A stretch of DNA of 25,997 nucleotides from the IMG/VR virus record IMGVR_UViG_3300042868_006866, positions 1 to 25,997 of that record; one strand, 5' to 3'. Of this stretch, positions 8,379-15,292 are shown in pieces. Below the pieces are notes generated by a model. The model was not told the DNA's origin. It searched no databases and worked only from the letters and a program-made list of their open reading frames with translations. A program made the translations under genes and the position numbers. The DNA comes from a virus. Within the stretch, counting starts at the first letter, position 1. The number at the start of each line of letters is the position of its first letter.

Positions 8379-8657
8379 TTACTTACTTTCAGTCTTTTTC
8401 GTAGCAGCCTTTTTTACTGCTTTGACAACTTCTGTAGCAACTTCTTCTGAAGTTGAGTTTCCAGAAATTTTTCCAAATGCGATATCGTTCTTGTTAAAGT
8501 AGCGAATTGCAACTGGTGCAAATGCAGCTACAAAAGCATATAGATATGTGTAGGCATCTGTATTACCTGCCATGTATAGTGCAAGAGCTGCACCTAAAAA
8601 TGAGCGACCATACGATTGCAACATTTCTTTTTGTGAATTTGTTAACTTGAGTACCAT
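8379..8657 (-). CDS. Putative holin / small two-helix membrane protein
   Basis: A 92-residue protein with two hydrophobic segments, about residues 16-31 (GRSFLGAALALYMAGN) and 36-53 (YTYLYAFVAAFAPVAIRYF), separated by a short polar turn. A polar linker and a Lys-rich C-terminal tail (VVKAVKKAATKKTESK) follow. This is the classic small-holin layout: short transmembrane hairpin and basic cytosolic tail. Holins form lesions in the inner membrane that let endolysin out. It has the best promoter of the window (TTGACA, 17 nt, TATACT) and a strong AGGAGA site, so it can be expressed apart from the fibre operon. No convincing active endolysin gene lies next to it, which weakens the lysis assignment a little. 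Confidence 0.7.
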   Translation of the reverse strand: MVLKLTNSQKEMLQSYGRSFLGAALALYMAGNTDAYTYLYAFVAAFAPVAIRYFNKNDIAFGKISGNSTSEEVATEVVKAVKKAATKKTESK

Positions 8658-8688
8658 GTTAATTCTCCTGTCTATAGTACTTCATAAA

Positions 8689-8717
8689 AGTATATCTTAA
8701 AACATTAAGGCTGTCAA
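8689..8717 (-). promoter_or_regulatory. Consensus sigma-70 promoter for the holin-like gene
   Basis: On the minus strand TTGACA (8717-8712) is separated by exactly 17 nt from TATACT (8694-8689). The -35 is a perfect match and the -10 has five of six. AGGAGA lies before the ATG at 8657. It occupies the short gap after the stop of the 81-residue gene at 8725. Confidence 0.85.
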
Positions 8718-8724
8718 GAGTGAT

Positions 8725-8970
8725 TTAAAAAAGCTGTCTTCCAATAATAGCTTTTGCTTCTATTTCAGTTAAACCCAGAGCTTTTAATTTTTGCTCAGCA
8801 GTTCTTATTGCATCGTGGTATTCTTTTCCATCAAATCCAGAGGCAACATAATAATGCCCAACAACTCCTGCTCTTGCTGAAAATGTATCTGACATTTCCC
8901 ATATATCATACCCATTATCTTCTTCAAGATAATCTTTGTTAATTTCAATTTTTCTAAACTTTAAAGCCAT
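8725..8970 (-). CDS. Small unknown phage protein with C-terminal LGLTxxEA motif
   Basis: An 81-residue acidic protein. The middle (ARAGVVGHYYVASGFDGKEYHDAIRTAEQ) is mixed strand and helix. The end (KLKALGLTEIEAKAIIGRQ) matches a short C-terminal motif common in small phage tail-neighbouring proteins and also found at the end of the 76-residue protein at 18764-18994. The start has AGGAGA five A's before it, and the preceding fibre gene's TAG stop forms part of that site, so the two genes are tightly coupled. A fibre assembly or chaperone role is suggested by position after a tail fibre, but not shown. Confidence 0.7.
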   Translation of the reverse strand: MALKFRKIEINKDYLEEDNGYDIWEMSDTFSARAGVVGHYYVASGFDGKEYHDAIRTAEQKLKALGLTEIEAKAIIGRQLF

Positions 8971-8979
8971 TTTTTTCTC

Positions 8980-10221
8980 CTATATCTTAATTATATAGTT
9001 TAAAGCTATATAAGGTTGTAAATTTGATAAACTATCTGAAGATGATATTGTGTGAGTATGTGTTGAAGAAAGGCTTGTATTGTTTCCTGCACTTGCTCCA
9101 CCTGTAGTGTTTCCTGCACTTGCTCCACCTGTAGTATTTCCTGCATTTGCTCCACCTGTAGTGACTCCAGCCCCATTAGCATTAGCGGTGTTTCCATAGT
9201 TTGAATTTCCTGAATTAAAAGATGCAATGTTTACACTATGAGAATGATTGCCCGAATTTCCTGTATTAAAATCATGAGTATGTCCAGAGTTTGAAGCACC
9301 TCTGATAGTAGTTGTTGATGCTGCATTTATTCCAGCACTATTTGGAATAGCCACAGTTCCATTATGGTCATGGTCTCCATTAGAAGTTGTGGAAGTTGTT
9401 CCAGGGTTTACAGCATGACTATGATCTGAGTAATGGCTGTGGTCTGCATAGTGTGAATGATCTGGTGTGTTATGTGAGTGATCTGTTGTGTTATGTGAGT
9501 GATCGTCTGTACTATGTGAATGTGATCCGTCTCCTCCAGAATTAGACCCTGCGTGTTGATGTGTCATTTGCCCACCAGTTTCTCCACGAGAATCAAATTG
9601 TGCTTGAGCAGCATCTATTCCAACTACAACTTTTCCTTTTAAGTTTGGAACATTAAAGCTTGCACCAGATCCTCCAAAAGTATATCCAACTACACCAAAA
9701 AGTGATGGGTATGTAGCAGATCCGTGAGAAGTTCCATCACACAATAGCCACCCAGTTGGAGCAGATGATCCAGCATGTATTGAAATCATTCCAACTGGAG
9801 TGTTAGTGTTTAATTGAGTTTGAACAGAGGAAGTAACTCCATCAACATAGTTAAGTTCTGTTGCTGTTGCAGTAAGTACAACATTTTCATTTATTTTTGG
9901 AGAGTCTAATCTTTTATTTGTAAGAGTTTGTTCAGTTCCAGTTCCAACAACTGAATTTCCAGCACCAACACCATGGACATCTGAAATTCCTCCAATATGA
10001 CCAGACAGTCCTGCTGTTGCTGAATCAATTCTGTTATCAAAATCTATTAAATTTGAATAAATGCTGTTAGTTGGATCAATTGTATTTCCATCTTCTGCAT
10101 TTCCATAATAAAAATATTCTAGTGCATTTTGAATATCAGCATTGTCAGATAGTTCTGGAACGTATGTATCAAAAGCTGGAGTATATCCTAAACCTTTTGT
10201 TTCACTAATTTTTTCTGCCAT
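8980..10221 (-). CDS. Tail-collar fibre protein with His-x-His array and tandem repeats
   Basis: A 413-residue tail fibre. Residues 1-140 form a stalk-like N-terminus with a 'GTEQTLTNKRLDSPKINENVV' adhesin-type repeat block at about 95-116. Residues 142-200 are a phage tail collar domain (VGMISIHAGSSAPTGWLLCDG through NVPNLKGKVVVGID). Residues 221-270 are a dense run of HSH triplets, and three 9-residue TTGGA[SN]AGN repeats lie near 355-380. The C-terminus (LQPYIALNYIIKI) is the usual closing strand. HxH repeats in T4 long-fibre tips chelate iron along a trimeric needle; the same role is inferred here. ATG 10221 is chosen over a GTG at 10230 because AGGTG lies 6 nt before it. Confidence 0.85.
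   Translation of the reverse strand: MAEKISETKGLGYTPAFDTYVPELSDNADIQNALEYFYYGNAEDGNTIDPTNSIYSNLIDFDNRIDSATAGLSGHIGGISDVHGVGAGNSVVGTGTEQTLTNKRLDSPKINENVVLTATATELNYVDGVTSSVQTQLNTNTPVGMISIHAGSSAPTGWLLCDGTSHGSATYPSLFGVVGYTFGGSGASFNVPNLKGKVVVGIDAAQAQFDSRGETGGQMTHQHAGSNSGGDGSHSHSTDDHSHNTTDHSHNTPDHSHYADHSHYSDHSHAVNPGTTSTTSNGDHDHNGTVAIPNSAGINAASTTTIRGASNSGHTHDFNTGNSGNHSHSVNIASFNSGNSNYGNTANANGAGVTTGGANAGNTTGGASAGNTTGGASAGNNTSLSSTHTHTISSSDSLSNLQPYIALNYIIKI
9081..9161 (-). repeat. Three tandem 27-bp repeats inside the tail-collar fibre gene
   Basis: Units at 9081-9107 and 9108-9134 are identical, and 9135-9161 differs at two positions. Each encodes the nonapeptide TTGGA[SN]AGN. Unit length is a multiple of three, so copy-number change by slippage would lengthen or shorten the fibre without a frameshift. 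Confidence 0.9.
9412..9525 (-). repeat. Degenerate repeat encoding DHSH units
   Basis: A run of short imperfect repeats (mostly 18-21 bp) encodes residues 233-270 of the fibre, with six DHSH units in succession after a first SHSH. The DNA repeats carry GTGAGTGATC/T-like cores (read on plus as TATGTGAGTGATC). Confidence 0.8.
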
Positions 10222-10222
10222 T

Positions 10223-10807
10223 TTATGCACCTACTCCAGCAGTTATATAAAAATTTATAGGAACTGCAGATGACGAAAGCAAAGAAACTGATCCCGAAGA
10301 TAGTTCTGCACCTTTTAATTCTGCAATAAAAGTTTTAACGGTAGAAACTGTTTGAATATCTTTGTTTGAAATAGATATAAAAGCTGGATTATTTAATTCT
10401 GAAGTTGCTTGAATAAGAATTGTATTTGGATCTAAAGTTTCTGGAGCATTGTCATAAAAAGATGCTAATGGAATTGAAATAGATCCAGAGCCAGCTGTGA
10501 AGTTAACTAGTTTTTGAATGCTATGAGATATGGGCTGAAATTTTAATATAGCTTGCCAAGAACTACCACCAGCTACTGCATTTAATTTATAAACAACTCC
10601 ATAATTTCCACCAAGAAGTCTATTTATATATAGATCGTTTATTTTTGCATCTACAAGACTTGCTGCATTTTGTGCAGGAGTTCCAACACCAGAATAGAAT
10701 TGAGAGCCTCTTTCTCCTTGTGGACCAATGTCAACACTTACAGATACTGAAGCAGGTGGTCCAACTACAACTAATTCATCATTAGATATAATAGTATCTA
10801 TTGCCAT
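10223..10807 (-). CDS. Virion structural protein with a collagen-like GPQGERG turn
   Basis: A 194-residue, Ser/Ala/Ile-rich beta protein. Residues 1-35 contain VVVGPPASVSVSVDIGPQGERGSQFYSGVG, a short Gly-x-y segment followed by a 'G-GTPAQ' turn that in phage minor tail proteins precedes a 'DLYIN...G..Y' strand pair, here DLYINRLLGGNYGVVYKL. The remainder is a beta-rich domain ending ITAGVGA. It lies between a BppU-like gene (1 nt gap) and the His-rich tail-collar fibre, overlapping neither in coding sense, so it probably connects or caps that fibre. Assigned by composition and neighbours. Confidence 0.65.
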   Translation of the reverse strand: MAIDTIISNDELVVVGPPASVSVSVDIGPQGERGSQFYSGVGTPAQNAASLVDAKINDLYINRLLGGNYGVVYKLNAVAGGSSWQAILKFQPISHSIQKLVNFTAGSGSISIPLASFYDNAPETLDPNTILIQATSELNNPAFISISNKDIQTVSTVKTFIAELKGAELSSGSVSLLSSSAVPINFYITAGVGA

Positions 10808-10808
10808 A

Positions 10809-11186
10809 TTAAGTTACCGCCACATCTTGTGTAACATTTATAGTTCCAGTTAAAAGTGTAAACACTTTTCCAAAAGAGGATGAGGATGCACTTGTGTTTT
10901 CAATTTGAAGGTCATAAAAGTAAGCTGCATCGGTTAATTTTCTACCGCCAGCTGGTTTAATTGTACAAGAAACGTGGTCTCCATCTTCAATAGTTGCTAA
11001 AGCTTCTGAAGAATCAAGAGAGTCTATAACAGATGCTGATGCACCTCTAGATGTAGCAACTAAAAAAAGTGCGGTGTAATTAGAAAGCTCATCAAATTCT
11101 GTACCAGTTGAATTTTTAGGGTATACAAAAAACTCAAAAGTGTCACCAGCATAGTAGTTAAAATTATATGTACCTGGAAATGCCAT
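10809..11186 (-). CDS. BppU-like N-terminal domain baseplate/minor tail protein
   Basis: A 125-residue protein that matches the fold pattern of BppU-type baseplate N-terminal domains: FNYYAGDTFEFFVYPKNS (GDTF opening strand), then a D-x-L-SNYTALFLVATSRGA strand, a KPAGGRKLTDAAYFYDLQI core, and a closing LLTGTINVTQDVAV strand. These domains anchor receptor-binding proteins to the tail tip. It is the first gene after the 11221-13783 cassette and has its own promoter-like TGGTATAAT and AAAGGTGA site, so it starts a short unit with the two tail genes that follow. Confidence 0.7.
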   Translation of the reverse strand: MAFPGTYNFNYYAGDTFEFFVYPKNSTGTEFDELSNYTALFLVATSRGASASVIDSLDSSEALATIEDGDHVSCTIKPAGGRKLTDAAYFYDLQIENTSASSSSFGKVFTLLTGTINVTQDVAVT

Positions 11187-11204
11187 AGTTAATCACCTTT
11201 CAAT

Positions 11205-11213
11205 ATTATACCA
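11205..11213 (-). promoter_or_regulatory. Extended -10 promoter TGGTATAAT
   Basis: A perfect extended -10 element on the minus strand, 18 nt before the ATG at 11186, with AAAGGTGA as ribosome binding site between. It lies in the 34-nt gap after the stop of the cassette gene at 11221. Confidence 0.6.
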
Positions 11214-11220
11214 CGCAGTA

Positions 11221-11940
11221 TTACTCAAAACTTTTTTTCTTCCAGATATTTTGCCTATACCATCCAGACAAACTATTTCTTGGAGACCATATTGGAGCAT
11301 TTTTAGGGGCTTGGTGCTTAGAGTACTCTAATTTCCAATTGTCTCTTTTAAAAGGTATTATTTGCATAATTGGTGTACCAGCCTTTATAACTCCTTCAAA
11401 ATTATTTTTTATAGAAAAAGGAATTCCTCCTGAAGCCATTCCTCCATCAGCATCTACTACTCCAGAAGTAGTAAAGGTATTTAATTCAAAATGATTCAAT
11501 GGCTGGGTTACTAAAATACTGTATCCTTTTGGAAGAAGAACTCCATGTCTAAAATTCCAAGCCTGGGTATAATCACCATATCCAGGAATACTTGGAATAT
11601 CTTTTACCAATACTGATGGTCTTGATTGCAATGGTTTAGTCTCTGAAGTCCAAGAAAGTTTTTGAACATCATCTACTATCTCTACCAAGATATCGCAGTG
11701 AAGTGTGACCATATAACCTAAGCTTAACGAATCTAAAAATGGAGAGCAACCTTTTAATCCAACATTAGTAAAACCTTTGCTGTCTATCTTTAAAGTACTA
11801 TCAGTAACATATCTTGAAAGATCCTTGTACCAGTCTGGAATAAATTTTCTTGAAGGCTCTATTTTACAAACGTCTCCTTCAAATACTTCATTCTTGTAAA
11901 TCCAAGTTTTGATTTTTTTATTTTTTATCTTGTTTCTCAT
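11221..11940 (-). CDS. Unknown cassette protein A, paralogue of the protein at 13082-13783; faint dUTPase-like C-terminus
   Basis: A 239-residue protein. It aligns by eye along its whole length with the gene at 13082-13783: IPDWYKDLSRYVTD (34-47) with IPEWYKKQSKYTQD; KGCSPFLDSLSLGYMVTL (63-80) with KACMPIFDMMTAGYTITL; LLPKGYSILVTQP (135-147); and GVVDAD (160-165) followed by NNFEGVIKAGTPIMQIIPFKRDNW (179-202). The last two blocks recall the dUTPase trimer motifs (GvIDxDYrGe, then ikkGdrIAQlv), but the uracil-binding Tyr and the RSG motif are absent. No membrane segments. Family name not known to me; proteins like this occur in phages as hypotheticals. Promoter-like TATAAT lies 32 nt upstream; no clear ribosome binding site. 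Confidence 0.7.
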   Translation of the reverse strand: MRNKIKNKKIKTWIYKNEVFEGDVCKIEPSRKFIPDWYKDLSRYVTDSTLKIDSKGFTNVGLKGCSPFLDSLSLGYMVTLHCDILVEIVDDVQKLSWTSETKPLQSRPSVLVKDIPSIPGYGDYTQAWNFRHGVLLPKGYSILVTQPLNHFELNTFTTSGVVDADGGMASGGIPFSIKNNFEGVIKAGTPIMQIIPFKRDNWKLEYSKHQAPKNAPIWSPRNSLSGWYRQNIWKKKSFE

Positions 11941-11972
11941 TTAAAACTCATTTCATTTAAATATCTTTTAAT

Positions 11973-11978
11973 ATTATA
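11973..11978 (-). promoter_or_regulatory. TATAAT box before cassette protein A
   Basis: A perfect TATAAT, preceded by GG, lies 32 nt before the ATG at 11940 on the minus strand, in the gap after the glycosyltransferase stop at 11986. The short leader holds two other ATGs that run into stops almost at once. Confidence 0.45.
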
Positions 11979-11985
11979 CCGTGTA

Positions 11986-12618
11986 CTACTCATAAAAAGA
12001 TTTAAGATATTCTTTAAAATTCCCTTTAAAAGAAGCACTACCTATATGGTATGGATCAATTGAGGGGTCAATAAATATCTTTCCACCTAAATCTTTCCAT
12101 TTTTTGCAAAACACAAAGTCTTCAGACATAATATTACCATCAATTATTTTTATTTCAAAAGCCATTTTATTTAACGAATCCCCCTCTTTATATTCTTCGC
12201 TAATATCCCAGACAGCCTTAGCTACCTTTTTAGATATCTTTAGAAAGCCTGTGCCAACAAAATCAACTTCCATTAATTCATCATTGCTAACCCTGTCAAA
12301 ACTAACATTGTAGTTATTGGAAGTTTTAAGTATAACTGGAGCACCTATAAAGTCTTTATCTGAGTCTATTAGTTTTAATAAATCATCTGGAGTCCATGCT
12401 TGGTCAGAGTCAATAAATATTAATTGATCGCAATCGGATTCAAGGAACACGGATAATAGCTTATTTCTGGCTAACTGAATAAGAGGCTCGTTGATTATAA
12501 TATCTAAGCAAAACTCCACATCCTTAGCTAAAGCTTTTTGGCTATTAAACAAAGATGTAACATAGTATGCACTCAATGCTGCATTACTAGATACCGTACC
12601 TATAAATACTTTTTTCAT
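11986..12618 (-). CDS. GT-A fold glycosyltransferase (family 2-like)
   Basis: A 210-residue glycosyltransferase. It opens with MKKVFIGTVSSNAALSAYYV. ARNKLLSVFLES (50-61) precedes the metal and nucleotide-sugar binding DxD in QLIFIDSDQAW (65-75, Asp70-x-Asp72). FVGTGFLKISKKVA (120-133) is the usual acceptor-side loop. SEDFVFCKKWKDLGGKIFIDP (165-185) holds the catalytic-base-like E-D pair, followed by HIG (191-193), a typical third metal ligand. It is a compact single domain with no membrane anchor, as usual for phage enzymes that glycosylate virion proteins, DNA or host glycans. The start shares one base with the upstream stop (TAATG), showing coupling to the helical gene before it. Confidence 0.88.
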   Translation of the reverse strand: MKKVFIGTVSSNAALSAYYVTSLFNSQKALAKDVEFCLDIIINEPLIQLARNKLLSVFLESDCDQLIFIDSDQAWTPDDLLKLIDSDKDFIGAPVILKTSNNYNVSFDRVSNDELMEVDFVGTGFLKISKKVAKAVWDISEEYKEGDSLNKMAFEIKIIDGNIMSEDFVFCKKWKDLGGKIFIDPSIDPYHIGSASFKGNFKEYLKSFYE

Positions 12619-13085
12619 TATCTATTGATTGCTGTGTTGTAATTGATTTCCCATTCATGATCTCCAAGACCATGAGTTCTCTGGAACTTTCTAAGAGCAA
12701 TGATGCTGTCAATGATTCCCTTGCGATAATCATCACTCATCTTTTCTCCTCTGTACCTGCCAGTGGTGGCTAGTTCAAGAAGGTCATAGAGCGGTGAGTA
12801 AACATTATCAAAGTTAAAAATAGACTCTAAAAACTTAGAACTAAGTGGAAAATCATTTCCTGCCTCTTTTAATTGCTTTAAACATTCTACAGCCATATCC
12901 ATAGTTTCAGCATTTGGAGTGGTATTCATATAATTCATCATTGTTGTAAATAGAATAAGTATGCTTAATTCATCAGGGTCTAGATGCTTATTAGCTACAT
13001 CCTTATCTATGCTTAAAATGTGGTGATGACCTTCATGTTCATTAGATATAATTTCATCAAAATACTTATCTATATTTTCTCTCAT
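12618..13085 (-). CDS. Helical acidic protein of unknown function in the glycosyltransferase cassette
   Basis: A 155-residue mostly helical soluble protein with a His cluster near the N-terminus (HEGHHHILSIDKD, about 17-29) and a conserved-looking stretch DDYRKGIIDSIIALRKFQRTHGL near 115-137. I do not recognise the family. Start MREN at 13085 is preferred to an ATG two codons upstream, because AGAAGG is 7 nt before it and the ATG overlaps the previous stop as ATGA. It ends in a TAATG overlap with the glycosyltransferase, so the two products are probably made together, perhaps as partner proteins. Confidence 0.7.
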   Translation of the reverse strand: MRENIDKYFDEIISNEHEGHHHILSIDKDVANKHLDPDELSILILFTTMMNYMNTTPNAETMDMAVECLKQLKEAGNDFPLSSKFLESIFNFDNVYSPLYDLLELATTGRYRGEKMSDDYRKGIIDSIIALRKFQRTHGLGDHEWEINYNTAINR

Positions 13086-13783
13086 TCCCATACCTTCTTT
13101 GTTCTATAAAATGTTTTATATCTATTCCCCAATTTTCTTTTTGCAAACTGAAAAAGTTCATCTTGACTTTTGCTAGAAACAGAAAACTTAGATTTCCAAT
13201 CTTCTCTTTTAAAGGGAATGACTTGAACAATTGGAGTTCCATAAGGAATTACACCTGAAAAATTTTCTTTAAGAAAGAATGGGAAATTTACCATAATAGG
13301 ATGTTTGTCTGTATCTACAATTGCTGGAAGTGTATAAAAAGGAAGATCTGGAACATATGTTGGATGAATAAACATAGTAGAATATCCTGGAGGGGTTTTT
13401 ATAATCCAAGGCTGTATAAATTTAAAAGCAACATTTTTTTGATACCCATCTAGAATATTAAACTCACTAAATTGAACTTTGTCGTGTGACTCTACACAAG
13501 TAAGAAGATCGGTACTCCATTTTACCTGTCCATTACCTTCAAAATATACATCTGCTGGTAAAGTAATTGTATATCCTGCAGTCATCATATCAAATATAGG
13601 CATACAAGCCTTTATGGTATGATTTGGATTTCCATTATCACCAATAGAGAAAGTATCTTGTGTATATTTACTTTGTTTTTTATACCATTCTGGAATTAGG
13701 CTGGAGGTTTTTTGTGGCTTATCAAACACTTCACCACTTATTTTATTTACAGCAATAAATTCAATTTCTTTATTTTTTTTCAT
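13082..13783 (-). CDS. Unknown cassette protein B, paralogue of the protein at 11221-11940; faint dUTPase-like C-terminus
   Basis: A 233-residue protein. Start at 13783 (MKKNKE) because AAGG lies 6 nt before it; an ATG two codons upstream is less well placed. It shares with paralogue A the IPEWYK block (30-35), the KACMPIFDMMTAGYTITL block (58-75), KTPPGYSTMFIHP (129-141), AIVDTD (154-159) and YGTPIVQVIPFKREDWK (181-197). The last two mirror the end of a dUTPase core, but with no catalytic Tyr or RSG motif. Cysteines and aromatics are spread out; no export signal. It is the first gene of the cassette that follows the tail-collar gene at 13792. A sugar- or nucleotide-binding beta barrel is a possible reading, not shown. 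Confidence 0.7.
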   Translation of the reverse strand: MKKNKEIEFIAVNKISGEVFDKPQKTSSLIPEWYKKQSKYTQDTFSIGDNGNPNHTIKACMPIFDMMTAGYTITLPADVYFEGNGQVKWSTDLLTCVESHDKVQFSEFNILDGYQKNVAFKFIQPWIIKTPPGYSTMFIHPTYVPDLPFYTLPAIVDTDKHPIMVNFPFFLKENFSGVIPYGTPIVQVIPFKREDWKSKFSVSSKSQDELFQFAKRKLGNRYKTFYRTKKVWE

Positions 13784-13791
13784 TATCATCC

Positions 13792-14595
13792 TTATATTTT
13801 GATAAAGTATAGCATGTTTACATAGGGGATGTCAATAGCTGATGATACTGGTATTGACACGTTTGCACTTGAAATGGTGTGAGAATGAGTTGCTTCTGAA
13901 TATGAAGTTGTGCCCCCAGAAGCGTCTCCTTCACTGTGACCGTGATACATATTTTCACTAGAGGTGCTAGATGAAAGTGCTGTCGCATTGAATGTATGTG
14001 TGTGTGCTGCACCTGCAGCAGTTCCAGTTCCATCTGCCTTAGTAAGTGTTGTACCAAGTCCTTGTCCAACAGTAAATCCTGGCATAGTATAGTCTACAGA
14101 ATGACTATGAGTTGCGTTAGAAGCACCAGTAGAGTAATTAACTGTTTGACTATGAGATCCACCTATTCCAGCAGAAATATTTGCTGCATTTGTATTAAGA
14201 TTTTCCCCAGACATTCCATTTACAGAATGACTATGAGTTACTGAGTTTGTAGTATTTGCACTAAGAGATGGAGTATAAATTCCTCCAGACACCACACTTT
14301 GACCATAAATATATCTTCTTGATGTTCTTAAGTCTGGAACTTTAAAATTAGTATTATTTGTGCCACCATAAATGTTTCCTATAATATTAAATAGGTTTTG
14401 ATATGAGGCGTAAGTTGCTGCATTCAAGGTTCTACCATCGCAAGGTATAATTCCAACGGCAATGCATTCAGCATCTGTATCATAATTCAATAGTGCTGAG
14501 GGAGGTGTTGCTTTTATAATAAGACTACCAGTTGGAATATAAGAATTTGTTGAAGATGTTGTATCAACTCCATCTTTTATATCAAAATTTACCAT
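13792..14595 (-). CDS. Tail-collar fibre protein with His-x-His motifs (third of three in a row)
   Basis: A 267-residue fibre protein. A tail collar domain spans about 21-98: IPTGSLIIKATPPS, then VGIIPCDGRTLNAATYASYQ, NLFNIIGNIYGG and FKVPDLR. The rest is a Ser/Thr/Asn/Gly-rich beta needle with repeated histidine pairs: THSHSVNG, GGSHSQTV, THSHSVDY, AHTHTFN, YHGHSEG and THSHTIS. Two copies of a THSHSV unit show internal duplication. It ends with the family closing strand IPYVNMLYFIKI. Its start overlaps the end of the previous collar gene by 7 nt (ATGGTAA). Probable role: receptor-binding tip whose trimer is held by metal ions. Confidence 0.8.
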   Translation of the reverse strand: MVNFDIKDGVDTTSSTNSYIPTGSLIIKATPPSALLNYDTDAECIAVGIIPCDGRTLNAATYASYQNLFNIIGNIYGGTNNTNFKVPDLRTSRRYIYGQSVVSGGIYTPSLSANTTNSVTHSHSVNGMSGENLNTNAANISAGIGGSHSQTVNYSTGASNATHSHSVDYTMPGFTVGQGLGTTLTKADGTGTAAGAAHTHTFNATALSSSTSSENMYHGHSEGDASGGTTSYSEATHSHTISSANVSIPVSSAIDIPYVNMLYFIKI

Positions 14596-15281
14596 TTTAT
14601 ATAATACCTCATTGAAATTACATTGTCTAGAACATAAGAAGTTGTAGTATTTGTACTTGTAGACAAGGTTGCAGAATGACTATGATTGTGAGCAGAGCAT
14701 GTAGTAGTTATACTTATATCATGAGAGTGAGAGTCAGTAACTGTGTTTGTGCCTCCACCGCTGGTCCAGCCGTGAATATGTCCAACAATTGCAAGATTCA
14801 CTCCCTGACCAGAACCATTACTTCTATTTGCGGTATTACTTGCACCATTTACGTTTGCTCCTACTCCTGGAACATTGTGGTTATGACCAGAAACATTATA
14901 ATAGCTTGTAGATGTGCTACGAGTATGAGTATGGCTTGGGGTAGTGTGAGATTGTGAAGTTACTGTATTATTTGTAGTTGTGTGAGAATGTGAAGAGGCT
15001 GCTACTGGATAAGATGCTTCATTACCTACAGTACTGCAGGGGAAAAACCAGTCTGATTGATTTAAGTTTGGTAGCTTACAAACAGTAAGTGCTGAATCAT
15101 AGTAGGTTCCTAAAATTGCATATAAGGCTGGATACTCTAACTCTGTAATTGTTGCACCATTACAAGATAAAAATCCATCTGGAGCAGCATTTGAGTTTAA
15201 CATAATAATGTCTCCTGGAGAATAAAATGAACCATTTACTGAATCAATTTCCATACCTTCTGCTATTTGTAAATTTTCCAT
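14589..15281 (-). CDS. Tail-collar fibre protein with His-x-His motifs (second of three in a row)
   Basis: A 230-residue protein. The tail collar lies at about 22-80: PGDIIMLNSNAAPDGFLSCNG, then EYPALYAILGTYY and CKLPNLNQSDWFFP. A His-rich needle follows with SSHSHTTT, PSHTHTRS, GHNHNVPG, GHIHGW, DSHSHDIS and SAHNHSHS, and the chain closes with VISMRYYIKW. The segment TANRSNG (about 151-157) also occurs in the neighbour at 15288-15923 (PANRSNG), a sign of common origin. ATG 15281 is chosen over an in-frame TTG at 15287. A TATAAT box lies 5 nt before it. No chaperone gene sits directly next to it. Confidence 0.8.
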   Translation of the reverse strand: MENLQIAEGMEIDSVNGSFYSPGDIIMLNSNAAPDGFLSCNGATITELEYPALYAILGTYYDSALTVCKLPNLNQSDWFFPCSTVGNEASYPVAASSHSHTTTNNTVTSQSHTTPSHTHTRSTSTSYYNVSGHNHNVPGVGANVNGASNTANRSNGSGQGVNLAIVGHIHGWTSGGGTNTVTDSHSHDISITTTCSAHNHSHSATLSTSTNTTTSYVLDNVISMRYYIKW

Positions 15282-15286
15282 ACCCA

Positions 15287-15292
15287 ATTATA
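15287..15292 (-). promoter_or_regulatory. TATAAT box 5 nt before a start codon
   Basis: A perfect TATAAT, preceded by AGG, on the minus strand. Its TAA is the stop codon of the collar gene at 15288-15923, and five bases (TGGGT) separate it from the ATG at 15281. AAGG upstream could also serve as a distant ribosome binding site, so the promoter reading is uncertain. Confidence 0.35.

Noticed and set aside
9081-9525. CRISPR-like repeat array
   Set aside because: Repeats are contiguous, without unique spacers, and encode in-frame fibre residues.
9412-9525. Zinc-finger reading of the histidine-rich segment
   Set aside because: There are no paired cysteines, and the context is a phage tail needle, where HxH metal sites are known.
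14676-14957. Cys-rich plus-strand frames opposite the collar genes (also 13996-14244)
   Set aside because: Cysteine comes from the complement of the His/Thr-rich needle codons; there is no start signal.
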